From an uncultured Catenibacterium sp. (lineage in GTDB: Bacteria; Bacillota_I; Bacilli_A; Erysipelotrichales; Coprobacillaceae), in contig NZ_CAAFOM010000182.1 of NCBI RefSeq assembly GCF_900764565.1, positions 1-15,132 on the forward strand: 15,132 nt of DNA. Direction: 5' to 3'. Positions within the stretch are counted from its first letter, which is position 1, and the number at the start of each line of letters is the position of its first letter. The position numbers and the translations under genes are program-made. Positions 1-6,432 of this stretch are shown one piece after another. The notes below the pieces were generated by a model. That model was given only the letters and a program-made list of their open reading frames with translations. It did no database searches and was not told where the DNA came from.

Positions 1-97
<97 letters not shown>

Positions 98-108
98 CCT
101 TTTTTTAT

Positions 109-133
109 GCCTTCCTATAGGAGGGCTTTTTTT
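109..133 (+). terminator. Intrinsic terminator of the rRNA operon
   Basis: GCCTTCC (109-115) pairs with GGAGGGC (120-126) around a TATA loop, giving seven pairs including one G-U, and a run of seven T follows (127-133). It begins about a dozen bases after the 5S 3' end. An additional T run lies before the stem (100-106) and does not belong to it. Confidence 0.9.
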
Positions 134-180
134 ATTTCGAATTATGTCTACTATATGTAATTTGGATATTTATTTAGAAA

Positions 181-202
181 ACATCAAGAGATGTGTTTTT
201 TT
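181..202 (+). terminator. Possible second terminator after the rRNA operon
   Basis: ACATC (181-185) and GATGT (190-194) pair around AAGA, followed by G and seven T (196-202). The five-pair stem is short and only two of its pairs are G-C, so it would be weak. Its position, about 50 nt after the strong terminator, would suit a back-up terminator, but a chance hairpin in AT-rich DNA is equally possible. Confidence 0.35.
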
Positions 203-242
203 ATTTTCATCCTATATATATAGCTTCTATTATGAGTCTTGC

Positions 243-369
243 TTTATAAGAAGATCATCAGAACTAAGTAAATGGATCAGCAGTAAATAATACATTATCT
301 CTAATAATAAGTAAGTGATGATAGAGTGGAATGATTCAAACTGCTGATTTACCATAAAATGCTTATAAA
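243..369. repeat. Nested imperfect inverted repeat of unknown role
   Basis: Arms pair around a shared centre near 306-314. The outer arms are TTTATAAG (243-250) and CTTATAAA (362-369). The main arm ATGGATCAGCAGT (272-284) pairs with ACTGCTGAT (340-348) and, past a three-base bulge, CCAT (352-355). Inner pairs are CATT (293-296) with AATG (330-333), and CTCTA (299-303) with TAGAG (322-326). The main 13-bp arm is well beyond what I would expect by chance here. It has no T run after it and no obvious target-site duplication. It could be a structured RNA, a decayed MITE-like element or a protein-binding site. Confidence 0.5.
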
Positions 370-496
370 ATACAAAAAAAATAGGGTAATTTTATGTCGA
401 TTTTAAAATGATAGCGCATACATTCACTATTGAAAAAGTGTTGAATTATTCAATAAAAAATTTATTAAAAAAACTCAAAAAAAGTTTAAAAAGGGC

Positions 497-525
497 TTGA
501 TTTATCTGTTTTATTACGGTATTAT
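497..525 (+). promoter_or_regulatory. Sigma-A-type promoter of the S10-spc-alpha cluster
   Basis: The -35 box is TTGATT (497-502) and the -10 box is TATTAT (520-525), separated by exactly 17 bp. An A-rich stretch lies just upstream, as in strong UP-element promoters. Initiation is predicted near 531-533, giving a leader of about 120 nt before rpsJ. I found no other promoter as good anywhere in the cluster, so it probably drives most of the 30 genes. Confidence 0.8.
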
Positions 526-530
526 ATGAC

Positions 531-651
531 CGTTGTGAAACGCGAAGATGTGCGAGGTTGCTGAAACGCTGACAGCCGTTGTCATGAACGGAAGAGTGCT
601 CAGGGAATTCGCATTGAGCGTTGTCTAACGAATAGACAAGGAGGAATAATC
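531..651 (+). promoter_or_regulatory. Structured 5' leader of the S10 operon
   Basis: The leader is visibly more GC-rich than the flanking gap and can fold. TTGTCTA (621-627) pairs perfectly with TAGACAA (633-639), and the right arm runs into the Shine-Dalgarno sequence AAGGAGG (638-644). CCGTT (576-580) pairs with AACGG (587-591). TGCGAG (551-556) pairs with TTCGCA (608-613, one G-U). AACGC (539-543) pairs with GCGTT (618-622). AACGCT (565-570) could instead pair with AGCGTT (617-622), forming a pseudoknot with the 551/608 helix. Both options use two bases of the Shine-Dalgarno-proximal hairpin. Ribosomal protein operons are commonly regulated through such leaders; which ligand would act here is unknown. 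It does not look like the gammaproteobacterial L4 leader. Confidence 0.6.
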
Positions 652-960
652 ATGGCAAACAACAAAATCAGAATCAGACTTAAGTCTTTTGATCACAAGA
701 TCCTAGATGCTTCTGCAGAAAAGATCGTAGCTGCAGCTAAGAAGTCTGGTGCTCAGGTAGTTGGTCCTGTACCATTACCTACAGAAAAAGAAATTTATAC
801 GATCTTAAGAGCAGTTCACAAATATAAGGATTCTCGTGAACAGTTCGAAATCAGAACTCACAAACGTTTAATCGACGTAGTGAACCCTACACCAGAAACA
901 GTTGATGTTTTAACTAGATTAGAAGTACCAAGTGGTGTAGATATTGAAATTAAGTTATAA
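652..960 (+). CDS. rpsJ: 30S ribosomal protein S10
   Basis: S10 sits in the head of the small subunit and, in bacteria that have the Nus factors, also pairs with NusB in transcription antitermination. The 102-aa product has the family's usual length and its signature HKYKDSREQFEIRTHKRLID around residues 56-75, ending in GVDIEIKL. ATG follows AAGGAGG (638-644) by seven bases, and the start MANNKIRIRLK matches the family. It is the first gene of the cluster and the one whose translation the leader hairpin would affect most directly. The next gene, rplC, begins 21 nt downstream. Confidence 0.99.
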   Translation: MANNKIRIRLKSFDHKILDASAEKIVAAAKKSGAQVVGPVPLPTEKEIYTILRAVHKYKDSREQFEIRTHKRLIDVVNPTPETVDVLTRLEVPSGVDIEIKL

Positions 961-981
961 GAAAGGTAAAAGGTGTAACTC

Positions 982-1665
982 ATGAAAGGAATCTTAGGTC
1001 GTAAGATCGGAATGACTCAAGTTTTCACAACTGATGGTAAGTTAATCCCAGTTACAGTTATCGAAGCAACTCCAAACGTAGTTCTTCAGAAGAAGACTGT
1101 TGAAACTGATGGATACAACGCAGTCCAGGTTGGTTTCGAAGACAAGAGAGAAAAGCTTGCAAACAAGCCAGAAAAAGGTGTGGTTGCTAAAGCAAACACA
1201 GCTCCTAAGCGCTTCATTAAAGAATTTCGTTATGACGAAATGATGAGTTATGAAGTTGGACAGACAGTTTCTGTTGATAGCTTTGTAGCTGGTGAAGTAG
1301 TTGACGTAACAGGTACAAGTAAAGGTAAAGGCTATCAGGGTGTTATCAAGAGACACGGACAGCACATCGGTCCAAAGGGACATGGTTCTGGAGCTCACAG
1401 AATCGTAGGTTCTATGGGTCCAATCGCTCCAAACAGAATTGCTCCTGGTAAGAAACTTCCAGGTCAGATGGGTGGAAACACAAGAACAGTTCAGAATCTT
1501 GAAATTGTTGCAGTTGATGCAGAAAAGAACGTATTACTAGTTAGCGGATCAGTACCTGGTCCTAAGAAGGGCTTAGTAGTCGTTAAGTCTGGTATCAAGG
1601 CAAACGGAAAAACAAACGAAGCTGCTGAATTAGTAAATTATGCTACTGAAGCAGTTGCAGAATAA
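982..1665 (+). CDS. rplC: 50S ribosomal protein L3
   Basis: L3 is an early 23S rRNA-binding protein; its central loop reaches toward the peptidyl transferase centre. The N-terminus MKGILGRKIGMTQVF and the motif GTSKGKGYQGVIKRH (residues 111-125) are diagnostic, as is the GQMGG stretch near residues 161-165, whose glutamine corresponds to the one methylated by PrmB in E. coli. The product is 227 aa, against about 209 in Bacillus; the surplus is a C-terminal tail after about residue 206, rich in Ala, Glu and Asn. The Shine-Dalgarno (AAAGGTG, 968-974) is weaker than most here. The stop TAA (1663-1665) lies 23 nt before the rplD start. Confidence 0.98.
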   Translation: MKGILGRKIGMTQVFTTDGKLIPVTVIEATPNVVLQKKTVETDGYNAVQVGFEDKREKLANKPEKGVVAKANTAPKRFIKEFRYDEMMSYEVGQTVSVDSFVAGEVVDVTGTSKGKGYQGVIKRHGQHIGPKGHGSGAHRIVGSMGPIAPNRIAPGKKLPGQMGGNTRTVQNLEIVAVDAEKNVLLVSGSVPGPKKGLVVVKSGIKANGKTNEAAELVNYATEAVAE

Positions 1666-1688
1666 TGAAGTGGAAGGAGGAAAAACTA

Positions 1689-2312
1689 ATGTTGAATATT
1701 GCATTATTTAATCAGAATGGTGAAAAATTAAACGATTTAGAACTTAACGAAAACGTATTCGGAATCGAACCAAATAACCAGGCAATCTTTGATGTAGTCT
1801 TACTACAGAGAGCTTCATTAAGACAGGGTACTCACAAGGTGAAGAATCGTCACGAAGTTTCAGGCGGTGGAAAGAAACCTTGGAGACAGAAGGGTACAGG
1901 ACGTGCTAGACAGGGTTCTATCCGTGCACCACAGTGGCGCGGTGGAGGAATTGTCTTTGGTCCTACTCCAAGAAGCTATGACTTCAAGATTAACAAGAAA
2001 GTTAAGAATCTTGCATTAAGATCTGTATTATCACAGAAAGTAATCGATCAGGAATTAGTTGCATTAGATGCTATCGCTTTCGATACTATCAAGACTAAGA
2101 ACGTTGTTAATTTCTTAGGTAACTTCGAAAACCCAAGAAAGACATTAATCGTTGTTGATAAGTTAGAAGAAAACTTAGTATTATCTGCTAGAAACGTTCC
2201 TGGTGTTAAAGTTATCGAAGCTAGCAACGTAAACGTTTATGACGTTATGGATTGCACAAAGTTAATGATGACTGAAAAAGCTATCAAGGCAGTTGAGGAG
2301 GTACTAAAATAA
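1689..2312 (+). CDS. rplD: 50S ribosomal protein L4
   Basis: L4 binds domain I of 23S rRNA and lines the exit tunnel with its long loop. The loop is clear: KPWRQKGTGRARQGSIRAPQ spans residues 63-82 and GPTPRSYDFK 91-100. I chose ATG 1689 because GGAAGGAGG (1672-1680) precedes it by eight bases and the protein then starts MLNIALFNQNG, giving 207 aa, the usual Firmicutes length. An in-frame ATG at 1665 would put the Shine-Dalgarno inside the gene and add eight non-conserved residues. The stop overlaps the rplW start by one base (TAATG). In enterobacteria L4 represses its own operon; that mechanism is not widespread in Firmicutes. Confidence 0.98.
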   Translation: MLNIALFNQNGEKLNDLELNENVFGIEPNNQAIFDVVLLQRASLRQGTHKVKNRHEVSGGGKKPWRQKGTGRARQGSIRAPQWRGGGIVFGPTPRSYDFKINKKVKNLALRSVLSQKVIDQELVALDAIAFDTIKTKNVVNFLGNFENPRKTLIVVDKLEENLVLSARNVPGVKVIEASNVNVYDVMDCTKLMMTEKAIKAVEEVLK

Positions 2313-2605
2313 TGGCTCACATTACTGACGTACTAAGAAAACCTGTTTTAACTGAAAAGACTATGAAGTTAATGCAGGAAGAAAACAAATATACTTTCGA
2401 TGTTGCTTTATCATCAAACAAGACTGAAATTAAACAGGCTGTAGAAGCTATGTTCAATGTTAAGGTTACTAGCGTTAACACAATCAACGTTAGAGCTAAG
2501 ACTAAGAGAGTTGGTCGTTATGTTGGTAAGACTGCTAGAAGAAAGAAAGCAATCGTAACTTTAGCAGAAGGCAACAGCATCAATTTATTTGGTGAAGAAG
2601 AATAA
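2312..2605 (+). CDS. rplW: 50S ribosomal protein L23
   Basis: L23 sits at the exit of the peptide tunnel, where it docks trigger factor and the signal recognition particle. The 97-aa product has the family N-terminus with VLTEKTMKLM (residues 12-21), the NKYTFDV strand, and the basic RAKTKRVGRYVGKTARRKKA segment (61-80) that contacts 23S rRNA. The start overlaps the rplD stop by one base, and GAGGAGGT (2295-2302) lies within the end of rplD, so the two are probably translationally coupled. A 62-nt gap with a hairpin follows before rplB. Confidence 0.98.
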   Translation: MAHITDVLRKPVLTEKTMKLMQEENKYTFDVALSSNKTEIKQAVEAMFNVKVTSVNTINVRAKTKRVGRYVGKTARRKKAIVTLAEGNSINLFGEEE

Positions 2606-2624
2606 TTAACTAATTATAAACTAT

Positions 2625-2643
2625 TGAAATGCACTCCATTTCA
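2625..2643 (+). promoter_or_regulatory. Intercistronic hairpin between rplW and rplB
   Basis: TGAAATG (2625-2631) and CATTTCA (2637-2643) form a perfect seven-pair stem around CACTC, ending ten bases before the rplB Shine-Dalgarno TAGGAGG (2654-2660). No T run follows, so it is not an intrinsic terminator. It lies in one of the only two sizeable gaps inside the cluster. It could be an RNA processing or stabilising site, or tune rplB translation; no function is shown by sequence alone. Confidence 0.45.
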
Positions 2644-2667
2644 GATATTCAAATAGGAGGATTAAAC

Positions 2668-3501
2668 ATGCCAATTAAAGCATATAAGCCTACAAGTAAC
2701 GGTCGTAGAAACATGACTGCTTTGACTAAAGAAGAAATCACTACTTCTACTCCAGAGAAGTCATTACTTGCTCCTTATAAGAAAAAAGGTGGCCGTAACA
2801 ACATGGGTCAGATCACTACTAGACATCATGGTGGTGGACATAAGAGAAAATACAGAGTTATTGATTTCAAGCGTAACAAGGATGGAGTACCTGGTAAGGT
2901 TGCTTCTATCGAATACGATCCAAATAGATCTGCAAACATCGCTTTAATCAATTACGCTGATGGTGAAAAGAGATATATCCTAGCTCCTAAGGGACTAGAA
3001 GTAGGAACTGTAATTGTTTCTGGTGAAACTACTGACGTTAAAGTTGGTAACTGTATGGAAATGGGTAACATGCCTGAAGGTACTACTATCCACAATATTG
3101 AAATGCATCCTGGTAAGGGCGGACAGTTAGCTCGTTCTGCTGGTGTTTCAGCTCAGATCCTTGGTTCTGAAGAAAAATATGTAATTGTTAGACTTCAGTC
3201 TGGTGAAGTAAGAAAATTCTTAAAGAAGTGCCGTGCTACAGTTGGTGCTGTAGGTAACGAAGACCATGGTCTTGTTAATTACGGTAAAGCTGGACGTATG
3301 AGATGGAAAGGTGTTAGACCTACTGTTCGTGGTTCTGTTATGAACCCTAATGACCATCCTCATGGTGGTGGTGAAGGTAAAACTTCAATCGGTCGTAAAG
3401 CTCCACTTACTCCTTGGGGTAAGAAAGCTCTTGGTGTTAAAACTAGAAACAGCAAGAAACATTCTAACAGATTGATCGTACGTCGTCGTAATGCTAAATA
3501 A
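2668..3501 (+). CDS. rplB: 50S ribosomal protein L2
   Basis: L2 is needed for subunit association and for peptidyl transferase activity. With ATG 2668, seven bases after TAGGAGG, the product is 277 aa and starts MPIKAYKPTSNGRRNM, exactly the family pattern; an upstream in-frame ATG at 2629 lies inside the intercistronic hairpin and is rejected. Conserved features include GGRNNMGQITTRHHGGGHKR (residues 41-60), the central SH3-like region, and NPNDHPHGGGEGK (226-238), containing the histidine equivalent to E. coli H229 (here H230). The C-terminal basic tail ends RLIVRRRNAK. rpsS follows after 18 nt. Confidence 0.99.
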   Translation: MPIKAYKPTSNGRRNMTALTKEEITTSTPEKSLLAPYKKKGGRNNMGQITTRHHGGGHKRKYRVIDFKRNKDGVPGKVASIEYDPNRSANIALINYADGEKRYILAPKGLEVGTVIVSGETTDVKVGNCMEMGNMPEGTTIHNIEMHPGKGGQLARSAGVSAQILGSEEKYVIVRLQSGEVRKFLKKCRATVGAVGNEDHGLVNYGKAGRMRWKGVRPTVRGSVMNPNDHPHGGGEGKTSIGRKAPLTPWGKKALGVKTRNSKKHSNRLIVRRRNAK

Positions 3502-3519
3502 GAAGGAGGATAAGTAATC

Positions 3520-3792
3520 ATGGCAAGAAGTTTAAAAAAGGGACCTTTCGTCGATGAACATTTGATGAAAAAGGTTGAAGCATTAAATGCTGCTGGTAAA
3601 AAAGAAGTTATCAAAACTTGGTCAAGACGTTCTACTATTTTCCCTCAGTTTATTGAGCATACTTTCGCAGTATACAATGGTAAAGAACATATTCCAGTTT
3701 ATGTAACAGAAGATATGGTTGGTCATAAGTTAGGAGAATTTGCTCCAACTAGAACATTCAAAGGCCACACAGCCAATGATAAGGCTGCTTAA
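3520..3792 (+). CDS. rpsS: 30S ribosomal protein S19
   Basis: S19 lies in the small-subunit head, forms a pair with S13 and contacts the A-site finger of 23S rRNA. The 90-aa product opens MARSLKKGPFVDEHLMKK and contains KTWSRRSTIFPQFIEHTFAV (residues 32-51), then VGHKLGEFAPTRTFKGH, all standard. GAAGGAGGA (3502-3510) supplies the ribosome binding site. The gene keeps its invariant place between rplB and rplV. Confidence 0.99.
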   Translation: MARSLKKGPFVDEHLMKKVEALNAAGKKEVIKTWSRRSTIFPQFIEHTFAVYNGKEHIPVYVTEDMVGHKLGEFAPTRTFKGHTANDKAA

Positions 3793-3811
3793 TAAATAGG
3801 AGGATTTGAAC

Positions 3812-4144
3812 ATGGAAGCAAGAGCAACAGCAAAAACTATTCGTGTATCACCTCAGAAAGCTAGATTAGTCGTTGACTTAGTCCGTGGTAAGTCAGTTAA
3901 GGAAGCACTCGGAATTCTTGAATTCACAAACAAGAGTGCTACTCCTGCTATTATCAAGGTTGTTAACTCTGCTAAGGCTAACGCTGTTAATAATGAAGGT
4001 GCAGACGAAGATAAGTTATATATCAAAAAGATTTATGTTGACGAAGGTCCAACATTAAAGAGATTCCGCGCAAGAGCAAAAGGTTCTGGAACTCAAATTT
4101 TAAAGAGAACATGCCACATCACTTGTGTGGTTGAAGAAAGATAG
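3812..4144 (+). CDS. rplV: 50S ribosomal protein L22
   Basis: L22 contacts all domains of 23S rRNA, and its beta-hairpin, with that of L4, forms the tunnel constriction. I chose ATG 3812, eight bases after AGGAGG (3798-3803), giving 110 aa starting MEARATAKTIRVSPQKARLV. A TTG at 3806 is in frame but only two bases from the Shine-Dalgarno. The hairpin region GPTLKRFRARAKGSG (residues 79-93) and the closing KRTCHITCVVEER (98-110) are recognisable. Two cysteines (C101, C105) occupy places that are usually Ser or Thr and Val, and the usual GRA in the hairpin reads GSG; both look like lineage variants. The stop overlaps the rpsC Shine-Dalgarno. Confidence 0.98.
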   Translation: MEARATAKTIRVSPQKARLVVDLVRGKSVKEALGILEFTNKSATPAIIKVVNSAKANAVNNEGADEDKLYIKKIYVDEGPTLKRFRARAKGSGTQILKRTCHITCVVEER

Positions 4145-4155
4145 GAGGACGAACA

Positions 4156-4809
4156 ATGGGTCAGAAAGTAAGTCCAGTTGGATTCCGTGTTGGTGTTAAC
4201 CGTGATTGGAGTTCAAGATGGTATGCTGATAAGAAAGACTTTGCTAATTACTTATTAGAAGACGTTAAGATTCGTGAATTCTTAATGGCTAAGTTAAAGA
4301 AAGCATACGTAGCAAAGATCGATATTGAAAGATCAAAGAAACGCGTCAATATCTTTGTTCACACATCAAGACCTGGTGTAGTGATTGGTAAAGACGGAGA
4401 AGCCATTGATGCTTTAAGAAAAGAATTAATGGGTCTTATCAGTGATAAGAAAGTATTTATCAACGTAGTAGAAATTAAGAATGCTGATACTAACGCTCAG
4501 TTAGTAGCTGATAGAATCGCAGAACAGCTTGAAAACCGTGCTTCATTCAGAACAGTTCAGAAGAGAGCTATTCAGAATGCAATGAGAAACGGGGCTAAAG
4601 GTATTAAGACTTCAGTTTCAGGTCGTTTAGGCGGTGCTGATATCGCTAGAAGCGAAGGTTATTCTGAAGGTGTAGTTCCACTACATACAATCAGAGCTGA
4701 CATTGATTATGCCACTGCAGAAGCTGCTACTACTTATGGTAAGCTAGGAGTTAAAGTCTGGATTTGTAAGGGAGAAATTCTTCCTGCAAAGAAGAAAGGG
4801 GATAAATAA
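4156..4809 (+). CDS. rpsC: 30S ribosomal protein S3
   Basis: S3 forms part of the mRNA entry channel and its helicase activity. The 217-aa product begins MGQKVSPVGFRVGVNRDWSS. It has a type II KH domain with the nucleic-acid-binding loop GKDG at residues 78-81 (VVIGKDGEAID), and the C-terminal S3 domain with the segments RAIQNAMRNGAKGIKTSVSG and GRLGGADIARSE. AGGAGG overlaps the preceding rplV stop and lies eight bases from ATG. rplP follows two bases after the stop. Length and motifs are normal for Firmicutes. Confidence 0.99.
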   Translation: MGQKVSPVGFRVGVNRDWSSRWYADKKDFANYLLEDVKIREFLMAKLKKAYVAKIDIERSKKRVNIFVHTSRPGVVIGKDGEAIDALRKELMGLISDKKVFINVVEIKNADTNAQLVADRIAEQLENRASFRTVQKRAIQNAMRNGAKGIKTSVSGRLGGADIARSEGYSEGVVPLHTIRADIDYATAEAATTYGKLGVKVWICKGEILPAKKKGDK

Positions 4810-4811
4810 TC

Positions 4812-5222
4812 ATGTTGATGCCTAAGAGAACAAAATATAGAAGACCTCATAGAGTTAAATATGAAGGTAAGGCTAAGGGCGGTAAGACAGTTGCTTTCGG
4901 TGACTTCGGTTTAGTAGCTCTTGATGGTGCTTGGATCACTTCAAGACAGATTGAAGCAGCCCGTATCGCAATCAACCGTCATATGAACCGTGGTGGTAAG
5001 GTTTGGATTAGAATCTTCCCACACTTAGCAAAGACTAAGAAGCCTTTGGAAGTACGTATGGGTTCAGGTAAAGGTGCTCCAGAACAGTGGGTAGCTGTAG
5101 TTAAGAAAGGCCGCGTTATGTTCGAAGTTGGTCAGATTGATGAAGCAACTGCTCGTGAAGCATTAAGACTTGCTTCTCATAAGTTACCTGTCAGATGCAA
5201 GATTATTGGAAGAGGTGAGTAA
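4812..5222 (+). CDS. rplP: 50S ribosomal protein L16
   Basis: L16 stabilises the A site and the base of the central protuberance. The 136-aa sequence starts MLMPKRTKYRRPHRVKYEGK and carries RQIEAARIAINRHMNRGGKV (residues 46-65), EVRMGSGKGAPEQWVAVV and EALRLASHKLPV, all diagnostic. Two in-frame ATG codons (4812 and 4818) are possible; 4812 is better spaced (about ten bases) from AAAGGGG (4795-4801) and reproduces the family's M-L-x-PKR start. The ribosome binding site lies inside the end of rpsC, so coupling is likely. Confidence 0.98.
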   Translation: MLMPKRTKYRRPHRVKYEGKAKGGKTVAFGDFGLVALDGAWITSRQIEAARIAINRHMNRGGKVWIRIFPHLAKTKKPLEVRMGSGKGAPEQWVAVVKKGRVMFEVGQIDEATAREALRLASHKLPVRCKIIGRGE

Positions 5223-5225
5223 CTC

Positions 5226-5420
5226 ATGAAAGTACAAGATATTAGAAGTATTGAAACAAAAGATCTACTTGTAAAAGTAGAAGAATTCAAAAAAGAGTTA
5301 TTTAGTTTAAGATTTCAGCAGGCAACTGGTCAGCTTGAAAATACTGCTCGTATCAAAGAAGTAAGAAAATCAATCGCAAAGATCAAAACAGTTATTAGAG
5401 AAAGAGAACTTGAAAAGTAG
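5226..5420 (+). CDS. rpmC: 50S ribosomal protein L29
   Basis: L29 is a small helical protein next to L23 at the tunnel exit. The 64-aa product shows the two-helix family pattern: an N-terminal helix with LVKVEEFKKELFSLRFQQAT (residues 15-34), followed by GQLENTARIKEVRKSIAKIK (35-54) and a charged end. GAGGTGA (5212-5218) sits inside the end of rplP, and the ATG is three bases beyond that stop. The stop TAG (5418-5420) overlaps the rpsQ ribosome binding site. Confidence 0.97.
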   Translation: MKVQDIRSIETKDLLVKVEEFKKELFSLRFQQATGQLENTARIKEVRKSIAKIKTVIRERELEK

Positions 5421-5430
5421 GAGAGAGATT

Positions 5431-5691
5431 ATGGAAAGAAATAACAGAAAAGTCTATACTGGCACAGTCATCTCTACTAAGATGGACAAAACTATAACTG
5501 TACTTGTTGAAACACATGTAAAACATAAATTATACGGTAAACGTATGAATTCATCTAAGAAATTCCATGCACATGATGAAAACAATGAAGCACGTGTTGG
5601 AGATACAGTAAAGATTATGGCAACAAGACCATTATCTGCAACAAAGCGTTTCCGTTTAGTAGAAATCGTAAAGAAAGCAGAAATTATCTAA
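5431..5691 (+). CDS. rpsQ: 30S ribosomal protein S17
   Basis: S17 is a primary 16S rRNA-binding protein of OB-fold type. ATG 5431 gives 86 aa beginning MERNNRKVYTGTVISTKMDK, the normal length and N-terminus; a TTG at 5410 is in frame but lies within rpmC, before the ribosome binding site TAGGAGAG (5418-5425). The OB-fold strands and the conserved HVKHKLYGKRMNSSKKFHAH (residues 29-48) and VGDTVKIMATRPLSATKRFR (56-75) are present. It closes the S10 segment; rplN begins 25 nt later behind a strong AAAGGAGGT. Confidence 0.98.
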   Translation: MERNNRKVYTGTVISTKMDKTITVLVETHVKHKLYGKRMNSSKKFHAHDENNEARVGDTVKIMATRPLSATKRFRLVEIVKKAEII

Positions 5692-5716
5692 TACAGTCTG
5701 AAAGGAGGTCACTACT

Positions 5717-6085
5717 ATGATCCAGAACGAAAGTAGATTAAAAGTTGCTGACAATACAGGCGCTAAAGAAGTTTTAGTTATCAGAAACCTTGGTGGTTCA
5801 AATAGAAAGACAAGTAGCATCGGTGATATCGTTGTTGCTACTGTAAAGCAAGCGGCTCCAGGCGGAACTGTAAAGAAGGGTGAAGTCGTTAAAGCTGTTA
5901 TCGTTAGAACAAGATACGGTGTTCAGCGTGAAAACGGTTCAGTAATCCGTTTCGATGATAACGCATGCGTAATCATTAAAGATGACAATACACCTAAGGG
6001 TACACGTATCTTTGGCCCAGTCGCTAGAGAGTTAAGAGATGCTGATTTCATGAAAATCGTATCATTAGCTCCTGAAGTATTATAG
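5717..6085 (+). CDS. rplN: 50S ribosomal protein L14
   Basis: L14 lies at the subunit interface and is the binding platform for the silencing factor RsfS. The product has exactly 122 aa, like most bacterial L14, starts MIQNESRLKVADNTGAKEV, and contains the family signature region around residues 60-86 (VKAVIVRTRYGVQRENGSVI) and GTRIFGPVARELRD (95-108). It follows AAAGGAGGT (5701-5709) by seven bases. In the classical scheme it opens the spc operon, but here no promoter or terminator separates it from rpsQ, so it is probably read through from the S10 promoter. Confidence 0.99.
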   Translation: MIQNESRLKVADNTGAKEVLVIRNLGGSNRKTSSIGDIVVATVKQAAPGGTVKKGEVVKAVIVRTRYGVQRENGSVIRFDDNACVIIKDDNTPKGTRIFGPVARELRDADFMKIVSLAPEVL

Positions 6086-6099
6086 GAGGAACGAAAGAT

Positions 6100-6414
6100 A
6101 TGAAATTACGTGTAGGTGATACAGTACAGGTCATTGCAGGCAGCGAAAAAGGCAAGACTGGCGAAATTCTTGCAATTAAAGGTAATAGAGTTGTCGTTGA
6201 AGGTGTCAAGAAGGTAACAAAGCATGTTAAACCTTCTCAGGCAGATCCTGAAGGCGGAATCATTACTGTAGAAGCTCCAATCGATGCTTCTAATGTTGCT
6301 TACTATGATACAAAAGCTAAGGAAATCGTAAAACTTGGCTATAAATTTGAAGATGGTAAAAAAGTACGTGTTAATAAGAAAACAGGTGCTGTAATCGAAA
6401 ATAAGAAGAAATAA
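6100..6414 (+). CDS. rplX: 50S ribosomal protein L24
   Basis: L24 is one of the assembly-initiating large-subunit proteins and sits near the tunnel exit. The 104-aa product has its KOW motif at the N-terminus (VGDTVQVIAGSEKGKTGEI, residues 5-23), then VEGVKKVTKHVKPSQADPEG (33-52) and the basic tail with KKVRVNKKTGAVIENKKK. AGGAGGA (6084-6090) overlaps the rplN stop. The Lys-rich tail is common in AT-rich Firmicutes. Confidence 0.98.
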   Translation: MKLRVGDTVQVIAGSEKGKTGEILAIKGNRVVVEGVKKVTKHVKPSQADPEGGIITVEAPIDASNVAYYDTKAKEIVKLGYKFEDGKKVRVNKKTGAVIENKKK

Positions 6415-6432
6415 GGGGAAGGAGGATAATAC

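Larger units (their letters stand above)
134..496. other. AT-rich non-coding gap between rRNA operon and S10 promoter
   Basis: I see no credible gene here: frames on both strands are closed by frequent stops, and the few ATG-started frames are only a handful of codons long with no Shine-Dalgarno site. The stretch contains a weak terminator-like hairpin near 181-202, a nested imperfect inverted repeat at 243-369, a 13-nt palindrome TTGAATTATTCAA at 441-453, and A-rich tracts up to 490. The A-rich tract just upstream of the -35 box may act as an UP element for the S10 promoter (inference). Confidence 0.7.

Noticed and set aside
441..468. TTGAAT-16-TATTAA as a second S10 promoter
   Set aside because: The -10 box is poor, the region is so AT-rich that such matches are expected, and the promoter at 497-525 is clearly better.
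531..651. L4-type (gammaproteobacterial) autoregulatory leader
   Set aside because: I do not recognise its hairpins or attenuator; no T run follows any leader stem before rpsJ, so transcription attenuation is not supported.
1042..1398. Minus-strand open frame opposite rplC
   Set aside because: Lies wholly opposite a certain gene, has low-complexity Phe/Cys/Ser-rich translation and no family resemblance; typical antisense shadow.
2629..2667. Upstream ATG as rplB start
   Set aside because: It lies inside the intercistronic hairpin, has no Shine-Dalgarno, and adds 13 residues absent from the family; ATG 2668 fits TAGGAGG spacing.
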